64,000 nt of DNA. Source: Ichthyophis bannanicus. Its lineage: Eukaryota; Chordata; Amphibia; Gymnophiona; Ichthyophiidae. The position numbers and the translations under genes are program-made. The notes below the pieces were generated by a model that ran no database searches, was not told where the DNA came from, and saw only the letters and a program-made list of their open reading frames with translations. The stretch lies in contig CM066034.1 of the NCBI GenBank assembly GCA_033557465.1, forward strand, positions 988,009,637 to 988,073,636, written 5' to 3'. This document shows, in pieces, positions 10,761 to 21,428 of this stretch; position 1 is the first letter of the stretch; each line of letters starts with the position of its first letter.

Positions 10761-11994
10761 ACTTACACAGCCCTCTCCCTAATCAAACCATTATATAAGT
10801 ATCTGCACTTCAGATTTATTTTGCTATGACCAGATTATTGAGGAGGGAAGATATAAAATGAGAAACTAATCCTGGTAGCTATGAATTCAAATGCTGGATT
10901 GGATTGTGTTAGAACTGGAAAAGTCCGGAATACAGCAGCGGTGAAGCTATCAGGCTACTAAACCGAATTAAACTGAGACGTTCCCTGAAAATTAGAAATT
11001 TCCTTGAATCTGAACTGACAAAATATTTAAAATGTCAGTCTGGCAGCATAAAGAATGCAAAACTGCAAATCTCAAAAACACTACATATTCAAGTACCTCC
11101 CACCAACCAACACCCTACAGTTGACCTCACCAAGAACCCAGAGTACAGGATCTATAGAGCAAATCTATTATTCCATAACAGCACTAACTTCCAAAACTCA
11201 CACAACATGGAGTGTACCCAGAAAAGGGCAGCACCATAAATATTGCAGCGGGTCCTAGAACATCCATTCACCTGTTTGAAAAGCTGAACAAGCCAAATTA
11301 CTACAGTGCAGTATAGATCTCTATGTACAAACTCCATTTTAACAGAATACCTGGCCTCAGTCATACACTTAGATCACAGACCCTCATCAAGTACAGAATA
11401 AGCGATTACAACCTAAAATAAAAATGTGTAGACAAAAATTAAACTGAAACCCCAAGAAGCCAGACTCCGCAAACAGTGCAACATCAGATAGAGATGCAAT
11501 TCCCCATACTGTGTAAAATATAAAGATAGCGCAAAGTCCAAACACTAAAATGAAAATAAAATTAGTTTTTCTACCTTTGTTGTCTGACCATTTTATTCTC
11601 TGATCATGCTGGTCCCGATCTGAGGCTTCTTCTTTCCTGACTTCTCTTGGCTTACTTTCTATGGTCTATAGTCCATCTGACATTTCTTATCTCTTCTTTT
11701 GTTTTCTTCACTTCCTTCCATCAGCCTGTTTCCAGTCCCAGTAACCCTCTCCAGTATCAGCCCCTTTCCAGTCCTCCCTCCCAGTATCTTCCAATGTCAA
11801 CTTGCATTCCCATGATTGGCACTGGTGTCCATTCCCTTCCAGTCCCCCTCCTTCCCCACTGTCTAGTCCCTTCTAGTCCAAATATCATGGCAGCCCCTCT
11901 CAGCATCCACTCCCTTCCAGTCCCATTCTCCCATTCCCCCGCATCAGTCCATTTGTAGCCCTAACCCCCAGTTTTCTTCCAGGGCCAGAAGCTC

Positions 11995-12345
11995 GATCCT
12001 CCCCTCCCCACCATCAGCCTATTCCAGTCCTAGCCCACCCCCCAAACAGCTCATTTCCAATCAAAGTCCCCCCAATCAGCTCACGTGCAGTGTGTGTTCC
12101 CCTCAACTCCATTACTAGTGCTAGCCTCCCCTAATCAGCCCATTACCAGTGCTAGCCCCCCCCCCCCGCTCAGCCCATTTCCAATGCTAGCCCCCATCAG
12201 TCCATTACCAGTCCTAACACCCCCATCAACCATTGATCAGTCCTAGCTCCCCCATCTGCCCATTACCTGTGCTAGCCTCCCTAATCAGCCCATTTCCAGT
12301 GCTAGCTCCCCATCAGCCCATTATAACCCTAACCCACACTATCTC
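11995..12345 (+). repeat. Minisatellite 'cagcccatttccagtgctagcccccc', about 30 bp
   Basis: About ten degenerate units of the type 'cagcccatttccagt(g/c)ctagccccccaat' are visible. The complementary repeat occupies 23530-23960 in the inverted copy C. Internal to repeat X. Confidence 0.8.
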
Positions 12346-12351
12346 TTCTCT

Positions 12352-12545
12352 TTGTCCAGCATTTGCCCCCATGTCTCCCCCTTTGTCCAGCATTTGCCCC
12401 TGTCTCCCCCCTTTGTCCAGCACTTGCACCCCTGTCTCTCCCCTTCGTTCAGGATTTTCCCCCTGTCTCTCCCGTTTGTCCAGTATGTCCCCATATCCCC
12501 CTTTGTCCAGCAATTGCCCCCCTGTCTCTCCTTTGTCCCTCCTTG
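12352..12545 (+). repeat. Minisatellite 'tttgtccagcatttgcccc...ctgtctcccc', about 30 bp
   Basis: Six to seven units of roughly 30 bp, each starting 'tttgtccag' and ending 'tctccccc'. This repeat is present in copy B but I do not see it in copy C, so the repeat content differs between copies. Confidence 0.8.
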
Positions 12546-12619
12546 TCCTCCTCCTGTCCCCACTCCCTCCACCTGCACCTTTTATAAGGCGGCAACGGCA
12601 CTCCGTCTGTTTTCATTTT

Positions 12620-12872
12620 AAATGTTGCTGCCTCTGCCTTCCCACCATTTTTTTTCCTCAAGAATGCTTGCAGTGAGAAAAAAAAACAGCGGGAAGGCAA
12701 ATGCAGGCCAGAGGCAGCAAGCAATCAGGCTGCTTTGTCCGATGCCGGCACTCTGGCTCTCTTTTAATTTTAGATTTTGCAATCTCTGGCCTGCCTCTGC
12801 CTTTCCACGCAGGAAATCAGAGGCAGGCCAAAGGCTGCAAAATCTAAAATTAAAACAGAGCCGGAGTGCCGC
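12620..12872. repeat. Two tandem hairpins at end of repeat X copy B
   Basis: The first hairpin pairs 'gttgctgcctctgccttccc' (about 12623) with the region ending at 12722. The second pairs 12744-12806 with 12811-12872 (about 60-bp arms, few mismatches). Foldback structure of this kind is common near the ends of non-autonomous DNA transposons. Confidence 0.75.
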
Positions 12873-13139
12873 ACCCATCAAAGTGCCGCCTGAGGCCATT
12901 GCCTCAGGTGGTCTAATGGAAGAATCGCCCGTGTGTGGCAGGAGGCCTTTCTCCACTTGGCATTCCAAGAATCCACAGTAATATGTAGGGACATAAAGAC
13001 ATATATTTTACAAAGGACGTCCGAGTGCAAGCCAGAACGGAAATTTAATTTGGACAAGAAATGCAGGAACATGCAAGTGCACACGCGATTTTACAAACGT
13101 GGACATGCCTGAAATGGATGTTTATGGGTTAGTCCACAG

Positions 13140-13275
13140 AACAGCACAGGGATATCTACTAGCATAATGGTTAGAGCAGTGGGTTAGGAGCAGAATAGCC
13201 AGGGTTCAAATCCCATTGTGGGCACCATGTGATCTTGGGCTAGTCACTTCACTCTACACTCTCTGGATGTTTTAA
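13140..13275 (+). mobile_element. Degenerate tRNA/CORE SINE
   Basis: An A-box-like 'tagcataatggttagagcag', a B-box 'gggttcaaatccc' and a CORE-like 'gatcttgggctagtcacttcac' appear in the right order and spacing. No recognisable 3' tail is left. Confidence 0.65.
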
Positions 13276-13504
13276 GGCCAAAAACAGCACTTTCCTGATG
13301 CCTATTCAAGCCTGAAGCAGGTCTAAATGTCTGCAAACCTAAGAACAAATGATATGCCATACTGGGTCAGACCAAGGTCCATCAAGCCCAGTATCCTGCT
13401 TCCAATAGTGGCCAATCTAGGTCATAAGTACCTAGCAGTCTCCCAAAAAGATACAGGTTCTTCAATGCTTCTATTGGGTCAAGCAGTGATATCCTGGGTC
13501 CCTT

Positions 13505-15735
13505 TTAATAATGGTTTATGGACCTTTCCTCCTGGAACTTGTCCAAACCTTTTTTAAACCCAGCTACACTAACAGCCCTTACTACATCCTCCGATAACAA
13601 ATTCCAGAGTTTGATTACACATTGAGTGAAAAAATATTTTCTCTTATTAGTCTTAAATAGTTTACCTTGTAGCTTCATTGCATGTCCCCTAGTCTTTCTA
13701 TATTCTGATAACGTAAACAATCGATCTACGTTTACCCATTTCACTCCATTCATTAATTTATAGACCTCTATCATATCTCCCCTCAGCTGTCTCTTTTTCC
13801 AGGTTGAAGAGCCCCAACCTTCTTAGCTTCTCTTCATAGGGGTATCCTTCCATCCCCTTTACCATTTTGGTGGCTCTTCTCTGCACCTTTTCTAATAATG
13901 CTATATCCTTTTTAATATATGGCGACCAGAATTACACACAATATTCAAGGTGCGGTCGCACCATGAAACGATATAGAGGCATTCTAATATTCTTTGTTTT
14001 ATTTTCCATTCCTTTCCTTATGATACCTAGCATTTTATTTGCTCTCTTTGCCGCCGCTGCACACTGGGCGGAGGGTTTCAATATGTTATCCATGATGACG
14101 CCTAAATCTTTTTCCTGGGTAATGGTTCCCAATGTGGAGCGTTGCATCGTGTAACCATAGATTGGGTTGTTCTTTCCTAGCTGCATAACTTTACACTTGT
14201 CCACATTAAATTTCATCTGCCATTTGGATGCCCAGTCTTCCAATTTATCAAGATCCTCTTGCAATTTTCCACAATCCTCTTGGGTTTTAACAACTTTAAA
14301 CAGTTTTGTGTCATCTGCAAATTTGATAACCTCACTCGTTATTCCCTTTTCCAGGTCATTTATGAATATGTCAAAAAGCAGCGGACCCAGCACAGATCCA
14401 TGGGGTACTTCACTATTCACCTTTTTCCATTGGGAAAATTGGCCATTTAGCCCTACCCTCTGCTTTCTATCTTTTAACCAGTTCCTGAACCACAATAGTA
14501 CTCTGCCTCCTATCCCATGACTTTTTAGTTTTGCCAAAAGTCTCTGATGAGGGATCTTATCAAAGGCTTTCTGAAAGTCCAGATACACGATATCAAATGA
14601 CTCACCTTTGTCTACCTGTTTATTTACACTTTCAAAAAAACATATGTAATGCAAGCCTTTGAGTCAGTCCTGACTCCTTGTGACCCAGAAGCTCCTGGGT
14701 TTTCTTGGCAGTGTCACTGGAAGTAGATTACCAGGCCTTTCTTCTGAGGCAATGGAGGGTTAAGTGACTTGCCCAAGGCCACAAGAAGTGCTAGTGGGAA
14801 TTGAACCCTGGTTACTTGGTTATCAAGCCAGTGTTCTAACCACTAGGCTACTCCTCCACTCCTCAAAAAAAAAAACCATAACAGATTAGTAATACAAGAT
14901 CTTCCTTGTCTAAAGCCATGTTGGCTGTCTCCCATTAAGCCATGACTATCTACATGTTGAGTAATTTTGTTCTTTATAATGGTTTCTACTATTTTTCACG
15001 GTACTGACATCAGGCTCACCGGTCTATAATTTCCCAGATCACCCCTGGAACCTTTTTTAAAAATTGGCATTACATTGGTGATCCTCCAATCTTCAGGTAT
15101 TACAGATGATTTTAATGATAGTTCACAGATTACTAATAGCAGGTCTGCAATCTCATATTTCAGTTCTTTTAACACCCTTGGATGTATACCATCCAGTCCA
15201 AGCGATTTGCTACTCTTCAGTTTATCAAATAGTTGTAATACATCTTCCCGGTGTATCGATATTTCTTTCAATTCCTCTGCAGTATCACCTTTAAATACCA
15301 CTTCAGTCATGGGTAACATCCCTACATCTTTCTCAGTAAAGACTAAAGCAAAGAATTCATTCAGTCTCTCTGCTATAGCTTTGGCCCCTCTTACTGCTCC
15401 TTTTACCCCTCTATCATCTAATGGTCTAACTGGCTCTCTCACAGGTTTTTTGCTACGATTGTACTTGAAAAAGTCTTTATTATGTGTTTTTGCTTCCACA
15501 GCAAGTTTATTCTCAAATTCTCTCTTTGCCTGCCTTATCAATGCCTTGCATTTAACTCGCCAGGGCTTGTGCTGTTTCCCGTTTTTGTCATTTGGCTCGT
15601 TTTCCATTTCCTGAAAGATGCTTTTTTGGCAACAACAGCCTCTCTGACCTCACCTTTAAACCATGCTGGCAGTTTTTTGGACTTCCTTCCATTTTCCTTA
15701 AAGCGTGGAATACAGCTGATCTGGGCTTCCAAGAT
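13505..15735 (-). pseudogene. CR1 ORF2 RT, antisense copy
   Basis: Open pieces are 15607-14996 ([37 protein letters not shown]), 14654-13932 ([39 protein letters not shown]) and 13774-13505 (C-terminus). The usual VPQGS is VPHGS here, a change in a conserved RT block. The SINE separates the first two pieces, and a base change or frameshift near 13800-13930 separates the last. Catalytic FADD is kept, but the gene is not continuous. Confidence 0.85.
14645..14868 (-). mobile_element. tRNA/CORE SINE with RTE-type tail, antisense
   Basis: On the minus strand the head 'ggagtggaggagtagcctagtgg' and a B-box-like 'gggttcaattccc' are followed by the CORE 'cttgggcaagtcacttaaccctcc'. The tail 'ggagtcaggactgactc' resembles the RTE 3' end (ggagtcgccttgagttgacaccaactcgac type). 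It is a near twin of 21200-21428. It sits in CR1 with A-rich, partly duplicated flanks 'caaaaaaacata' and 'aaaaaaaccata'. Confidence 0.8.
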
Positions 15736-15770
15736 AGTACAGTATTTTTAAACACCCAAGCTTGATGTTT

Positions 15771-17594
15771 CTAAGATTGAATGTTTCTAAGATTGAATGG
15801 GGACATGCAAGTCCATTGCACCACCCCAGACACGCTTCTGCCACAACCCCTGTCTATATTTGTAAAATGTCTCAGGAGAAGGCGCCACGGCCGGTCGGCG
15901 ATCATCCTTACCAGATCCGCATACCAGGGACGACGAGGCCAATCCGGGGCAATAAGGATTACTAGGCCCCGGTGAGCTTCCACCCGCTGGAGGACCTTCC
16001 CAATTAGGGCCCAAGGGGGGAAGACATAAAGAAGACCCTCCGAGGGCCATTTCTGGGACAGGGCGTCTAGGCCCTCGAACATCCTTTCCTTCCGCCGACT
16101 GAAGAATCGGCCTACTTTTGCGGATGCGAACCGTGCCATGAGGTCCATGACTGGAGGACCCCAAAGAGCTACTATCTGGTCGAAGATCTCCTGATGCAGT
16201 TCCCACTCGCCGTGGTCTATCTTGCACCTGCTGAGGTAATCGGCCGTGATGTTGTCCGTGCCGGCTACGTGCTGAGCTGAGAGTGCTTCCAGGCGAACTT
16301 CTGCCCACTTGAACAGGGCGTCCGCCTCCTTTTCTAAGGCCGGACTGCTGGTGCCGCCCTGGTGATTGATGTACGCCACTGCGGTGACATTGTCGGAGAG
16401 AACGCGAATCGCTTTTCCTAGCACTGAGGACTGGAGAGCCTTGAGCGCCCGAGCGACGGCTCTCAATTCTAATCGGTTGATAGGCCATAGAGATTCCAAC
16501 GCCGTCCAACGCCCCTGGACAAACTGTTCCTCGAAATGTGCTCCCCAGCCTGCTAGACTGGCGTCTGTCGTCAACAGCACCCACTGTGGAGATTCGAGGG
16601 GCATTCCGCGACTCAGATTCCTTGGGCACCTCCACCAGAGGAGGGAGTGCTTGGTTCGAGGAGCGCAGGGAAGCTGCCGGGACAAGGGGTGCTGTTGTGG
16701 AGACCACCGTCGCAACAGCGACCGCTGTAACGGGCGCATGTGAGCTCTGGCCCACGGGACTACTTCTATTGCTGCTGCCATGGTTCCCAGCAATTGCAGG
16801 TAATGCCACGCTGAAGGGAGCCGCCTGGCCATGAACTGTGAGACTAGGGTTCTTTGGTCCTTTATCCTCGTGCTGGACAGGAAGACCCTGCCTCTGCCTG
16901 TGTGGAACCTTGCTCCGAGATACTCCAGCTCTTGGGATGGAACCAAACTGCTCTTTGCGCGATTGATGACCCACCCTAGCTCCTCCAGAACTTGAACTAC
17001 TTTGGCTGTTGCCCGACGACTTTCCTCTTCTGATTTTGCCCGGATCAGCCAGTCGTCCAAATAGGGGTGCACTAGGATTCCCTTTTTTCGTAGGACGGCC
17101 GCTACCACCACCATCACCTTGGTGAAAGTTCTTGGCGCCGTCGCTAGTCCGAAGGGTAGCGCCTGAAATTGAAAATGACCTCGAGGCACCGCGAATCTCA
17201 GGAACTGCTGATGGGACCTTCTGACCGGGATATGCAAATAGGCTTCTGTCAGATCCAACGACGTTAGGAACTCTCCGGCCCTTACGGCCGCTATCACAGC
17301 TCGCAGGGTTTCCATCCGGAAGTGTGGTACCTTGAGACAGCGATTGACCTGCTTTAGATCCAGGATCGGGCGGAAGGACCCCTCCTTTTTTGGGACGACG
17401 AAGTAAATCGAGTACCAACCCGTACCGCATTGGTCTGGAGGAACCGGAACCACGGCCCCGAGCTCTATGAGGCGGGAAAGTGTTGATTCTATGGCTTCTC
17501 TTTTTGTTGGGGAACCGCAGGGGGACTGAACAAAGGCTGGAAGTATTTGCTTTGCAAATTCGAGAGCGTAACCCTCTCGAATCACTTCCAGCAC
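15771..17594 (-). pseudogene. DIRS reverse transcriptase-RNase H, open frame
   Basis: This 607-codon frame is open. RT blocks: FVVPKKEGSFRPILDLK (65-81), SLDLTEAYLHIPV (112-124), LPFGLATAPRTFTK (146-159) and the catalytic YLDDWL (178-183). RNase H follows with TTDASLAGWGA (Asp at about 344), RLELRAV (Glu at about 376), LSDNVTAVAYIN (Asp at about 401) and GTDNITADYLSR (447-456). All key acidic residues are present. The protein copies DIRS RNA to DNA. Residues after about 572 are foreign sequence beyond the inversion breakpoint, and the natural N-terminus may lie upstream of 17605, which is missing. It is therefore intact in frame but not a complete gene. Confidence 0.85.
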
Positions 17595-17605
17595 CCACTG
17601 ATCGG
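15878..17605 (-). mobile_element. DIRS element, RT/RNase H half (inverted)
   Basis: The DIRS RT/RNase H region runs on the minus strand. Its last 132 bp (15878-16009) are repeated in opposite orientation at 17618-17749, where the plus-strand half of the element starts. Sequence 15751-15877 is not recognisably DIRS and contains a doubled 'gtttctaagattgaatg'. GC content is visibly higher than in the LINEs on either side. Confidence 0.85.
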
Positions 17606-17993
17606 ACGTGACCCGGGACCTAATCGGGAAGGTCCTCCAGCGGGTGGAAGCTCACCGGGGCCTAGTAATCCTTATTGCCCCGGATTGGCCTCGTCGTCCC
17701 TGGTATGCGGATCTGGTAAGGATGATCGCCGACCGGCCGTGGCGCCTTCCCGTCAGGAAGGACCTTCTGAGGCAAGGGCCGGTCCAGATGCCACACGTGG
17801 ATCGATTCTCGCTTACGGCTTGGCTATTGAAAGGGTGCGGCTCTTGAAGCGCGGCTACTCGCCGGCAGTAATTGCGACCCCGTTGAGCGCGAGGAAGCGC
17901 TCCACCTTTCTCTCCTATGTAAGAGTTTAGCGTATCTTTGAGGCATGGTGTACGGAACGCCGGAAGAATCCCCTGTCAGCTTCGGTCCCGGAG

Positions 17994-18905
17994 GTGCTGG
18001 AATTTTTGCAAGCGGGTCTCGACAAGGGTTTAGCCCACAGCTCCCTGCGAGTACAACTGGCGGCCATCGCTTGCTATAGGGGCAAGGTGGCCAGAAAGCC
18101 TTTGGGAGCTCATGCGGATGTTGTCAGGTTCTTGAAAGCGGTCAGACGGCTCCGTCCGCAACGAAGATCGGTCATCCCCCCTTGGGACCTCAACCTGGTA
18201 CTAAATGCCCTAGTCGCGGAGCCTTTTGAACCATTGAAGAAGGCCTCCTTGAAGGATCTGACTCTGAAGACAGTGTTCCTTGTGGCCATTTGCTCAGCTA
18301 GACGAGTCTCCGAATTACAAGCCCTGTCTTCTCGACCTCCCTTTCTATCGTTTCTCAAGGATAAGGTAGTCCTTCGGACGGTTCCTTCATTTTTGCCTAA
18401 GGTGATCTCCCCCTTTCATGTCAACCAATCCATCTCTCTCCCGTCTCTCTCGCCGAAGGGACCAGGAGGGGGAGATAGTAGGCTCCATCTGCTCGACGTC
18501 CCCAGAGCCTTGAAGCGTTACCTCTCCCGCACGGCGGCCTTCCGGAAATCCGACCGACTCTTCGTGCAGTTCGGAGGGCCTCACAAGGGAGAGGCAGCAG
18601 ACAAGGCCTCAATTTCCAGATGGATCAGGGAGGCGATTGCCTCCGCCTATATCCTCAAGGGGAAGCAAGTCCCAGGAGGTCTGCGCGCTCACTCAACTCG
18701 AGCACAGGCTGCCTCTTGGGCGGAGTTCAGCCTAGTTCCTCCTATGGATATCTGTAAGGCAGCGACTTGGTCCTCTCTGCACTCTTTCACCAAGCACTAC
18801 AGGCTGGACGTCCAGAGCTCGGCGGACTCCAGGTTTGCGCATGCAGTGCTACGCTCCGGAATGGCAAATCCCGCCCGAGCTGGTACTGCTCTGGTACTTC
18901 CCTGA
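17994..18905 (+). pseudogene. DIRS tyrosine recombinase
   Basis: The 303-codon open segment carries the tyrosine recombinase tetrad region: CSARRVSEL (Arg at 103 or 104), LRAHSTRAQAASWA (His233, Arg236), DICKAATWSSLHSF and TKHYRLDV (His268, Tyr269). The N-terminal SAM-like part (SLRVQLAAIACYRGKV) is present. The same frame continues upstream (LLKRGYSPAVIATPL, RKRSTFLSYVRV) across a stop at 17928-17930, so a single nonsense change probably disables an otherwise intact gene. The Met at 17994 is only the first one after that stop. Confidence 0.85.
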
Positions 18906-18936
18906 AGTAAAGGGACTGGACTGGAGTGACGATAAG

Positions 18937-18998
18937 GAAGAAGTAATTAGATCTTACCTGCTAATTATTGTTCCTGAAGGAACGACAGTCCAGTCCCT
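18937..18998. repeat. DIRS inverted repeat arm 1
   Basis: 'gaagaagtaattagatc...cagtccct' is the exact or near-exact complement of 19392-19453. Inside is a small palindrome 'gttcctgaaggaac'. It lies about 30 bp after the recombinase stop. I interpret it as part of the terminal or internal complementary repeats of the DIRS element. Confidence 0.85.
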
Positions 18999-19165
18999 AT
19001 TCCCCTCCCTAGCTCTATTTGGCCATTCCGGCCGTTTCTCTGGGGCGGGACTGCGGCCCGAGGGCGGATTCAGGTCTTGCGGGTAGGTCATGCTGGAGGA
19101 AAGGCCCGTGCAGTAGCAGTTATCCTACCTCCTCCCTTGACCCTCTCTCCTACTGTCTACTCCTG

Positions 19166-19168
<3 letters not shown>

Positions 19169-19197
<29 letters not shown>
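19169..19197 (+). repeat. A29 homopolymer
   Basis: A run of 29 A between the two inverted arms of the DIRS right end. It may be a slippage expansion; DIRS RNAs are not expected to be inserted with poly(A). Confidence 0.9.
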
Positions 19198-19200
<3 letters not shown>

Positions 19201-19391
19201 AATATGTATATAGAGTTTTTGCTTGAGTTTGTTTATTTCCGTTTAGAGAATTACTTTGTTTTGGTTAAGTCTGCTTTTGCAGTAGGTTACTGGAGTTGGT
19301 GGGTGGCACCAGTGGTATATATACCGCTCCACCCCAAAAAGGTTGGGCTCAGCCTCCAAGCTGCTGGAAGGGTTGCGTAACCCTGAAGTAA

Positions 19392-19453
19392 AGGGACTGG
19401 ACTGTCGTTCCTTCAGGAACAATAATTAGCAGGTAAGATCTAATTACTTCTTC
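19392..19453. repeat. DIRS inverted repeat arm 2 (probable right end)
   Basis: This is the complement of 18937-18998, 393 bp further on. It is preceded by 'ccctgaagtaa', as also found at 18900. DIRS similarity stops after '...aattacttcttc', so I place the right terminus here. Confidence 0.75.
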
Positions 19454-19575
19454 AAGCAGTCTAGACTTTTGAAGTTTTATGGTAGTAACAAACACAATAG
19501 GACCCAAGTGTTTTCTAATGCATGGATATATGGGTGATGGGTTATATATTACCACAAAGCATTGCTAAAGGTAAT

Positions 19576-19665
19576 ATAGAAACATAGAAACATGATGGCA
19601 GAAAAAGACTATATGGTCTATCTAGTCTGCCCTTCCATATTTTGTTCAAGGAGTCCCAACACCAG
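19576..19665 (-). mobile_element. CR1 group A 3' end, antisense
   Basis: 'tagaaacatagaaacatgatggcag' followed by 'tctatctagtctgcccttcc' is the complement of the group A 3' UTR and its 8-bp repeat, also seen at 59083. Only about 90 bp can be identified. Confidence 0.75.
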
Positions 19666-21199
19666 TCTGAGGGTTACAAACAGATCTGATTAAAGGATAT
19701 CCATAGCATATATCTATGAGGTGCACCTGCATACATTTTGTGTAAGAAAAGTACTAATTTATATAGCTTGACTCTCATAAGAAACAGAGCCGCTTTCAGG
19801 CTTTCAGGATTGGAGTTGGAAACTACTTCTCTAAATAAATTAAATATGTTTTACAGTAATAGTCTTGACATATGAGCATCATAAGATGTTGAAATGTGGA
19901 TGGTGCATTCAAGAATCCCCTGGGTATATCTTTAAATGGATATAACTCACCGCCAGTAGTCAACATAGTTCTTTATTTTTTAGTGCCCATTCAACCTGCC
20001 AATGCCCATTTAATATAGCTACATTGTGTTCCCTCTAATGTATTCAGAATATCACCCTTACATCATAGATGAGGTGGAAACAGTCTAAACAAATTGTATT
20101 TTGGGATAGCAGAAGATAAGCTAAGAACAGTGTCTTAAAGCCATTGGGATAAATTTACTTAAAACCTCCTGGTTGAAAATGAGATTTAGGTCTAAGTGGT
20201 ATGTTTACTAAAGGGTGCTAAGGTAACAGGCTTAAATGGCAGCGATAAGGGGCATTAATCCTAAAAAGGCATTGGGCAGGTAGGGGATGTTCCAGCGTAA
20301 AGGGCACTATGGGCCATTTAACGCATGTTAACAGGGTGCTATGAGCCATTTAACGTGTGTTAACAGGACAATGGGCATTAAGGTGACAAGCATGCACCTT
20401 AATGCCCGAAAATGGCTGTAACCCTAACACTGGATAAAGGAGCACCAAGGAAAGGCAATGTAAAGGTGATGGATGGAAGGGCAGGTGGGAGCTGATGGGC
20501 CTGCCAGATCCGTGGGCACCTTATGTGGCAGTCAATCAAGTGGACAAGCATGTGGGAGGCAGCTGTACCAATGCTCATGGGTGGTGCCATAGTAAAATGG
20601 TGCAATGTCAGTGTGTGGCATAGGATGGGGAAGACGTGTCCCCCAGCGGAGCCAGAAGTGGCAGGATGTGTGCAGTGACAGGAGGACGGAGTAGGAGTGG
20701 TGATGTGCAGATCAGGCACAGGAGAGCCCTGACTGTTACAGGCATGAAAATGATCTGAGTAGCACAGTCACAAAAAGAACAAGTAGGAACCAAACCCCCT
20801 GTTGCCTGCTTATGGGAACATTGCACTAACCAGTATGTTATACACCTCTAACCTGCAATGTCTGGAGTCAAAGAGCCTGCAGTTCTCCGCATAAACTGTC
20901 TGCTGTATGTGCTGGTATAGGTTAACATCTCCAGTACCCATGATGCACTGCACACACAGAACAGCAGTCTGCAGATGATCACCAAACGGAGAATGGACTG
21001 ATCCATCACATCCGCTCAGTAAGATACACTGACATTGTGTGATACAAGCACAGAGGGGCTACAACTGTGCTACTGAGCAGTTTCTGTGGTCACCCTGAGG
21101 GTGAGCAAGGGCATCCAGCACCTGGCCCCAGGACTTGCAGTACTAGAGATGGTCTCTGCTGCCTGTATTGCAGATCCCCATTATTGCTAGTGTGTGGCA
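19666..21199. other. Unassigned; small palindromes near 20130-20407
   Basis: No gene or named repeat is recognised. At 20300-20367 two copies of a roughly 33-bp unit ('ccatttaacgcatgttaacaggg') are in tandem. At 20373-20407 there is a perfect 13-bp inverted repeat with a 9-base spacer. This may be a decayed MITE. Confidence 0.5.
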
Positions 21200-21428
21200 A
21201 GTGGAGTGGAGGAGCAGCCTGGTGGTTAGAATACTGGCTTAGTAGCCAAGCAACAAGGGTTCAATTTCCACTAGCACTCCTTGTGGCCTTGGGCAAGTCA
21301 CTTAACCCTCCATTGCCTCGGAAGAAAGGCCTGCCAATCTACTTCTGGTGACCCTGCCAAGAAAACCCAGGAGCTTCTGGGTCGCCTGGAGTCAGGACTG
21401 ACTCGAAGGCACACATTGCATTGCATTG
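21200..21428 (+). mobile_element. tRNA/CORE SINE with RTE-type tail
   Basis: Head 'ggagtggaggagcagcctggtgg', B-box-like 'gggttcaatttcc', CORE 'cttgggcaagtcacttaaccctcc', then 'gggtcgcctggagtcaggactgactcgaaggcac' and a short (attgc)n tail. The tail matches the RTE 3' end at 31335, so the RTE enzyme probably mobilised it. Confidence 0.85.

Larger units (their letters stand above)
11145..12932 (+). repeat. Repeat X, copy B (body, minisatellites, hairpin end)
   Basis: The body (11145-11650) matches copies A and C. It continues through 'catttcttatctcttcttttgttttcttcacttcc' and pyrimidine-rich 'ttccagtcc' repeats into two minisatellites (about 11995-12345 and 12352-12545), then two hairpins (12620-12872). 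It ends near 12932 with '...gccattgcctcagg...aatcgcccg', resembling the outer end of copy C ('...agccgcccctg' on its minus strand). The order is the same as in copy C, so this is one large non-coding element. Pro/Ser/Cys-rich frames across the repeats are artefacts. Confidence 0.6.
13340..15750 (-). mobile_element. CR1 LINE group B, antisense, 5'-truncated
   Basis: The 3' end at 13340 starts 'aagaacaaatgatatgccatactggg', the complement of the group B 3' UTR. Coding sequence runs up to about 15740 and includes the linker before the RT. It is split by a SINE at 14645-14868. The 5' end is truncated at about 15750. About 2.2 kb of CR1 remain once the SINE is removed. Confidence 0.85.
17618..19453 (+). 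mobile_element. DIRS element, recombinase half and right end
   Basis: It begins within the RNase H-distal region (GKVLQRVEAHRGLV, IAPDWPRRPWY, LPVRKDLLRQGPV) and continues into a tyrosine recombinase. A non-coding right end follows, with a 62-bp inverted repeat (18937-18998 with 19392-19453) and a direct repeat 'cctgaagtaaagggactgg' at 18901 and 19382. DIRS elements use such inverted ends plus an internal complementary region to circularise their cDNA, which the recombinase then integrates without target duplication. Confidence 0.85.

Noticed and set aside
12233..12676. 147-codon Pro/Ser/Cys-rich frame, and its companions on both strands
   Set aside because: It is a by-product of the 30-bp minisatellites in repeat X; several frames are open at once and none has a motif.
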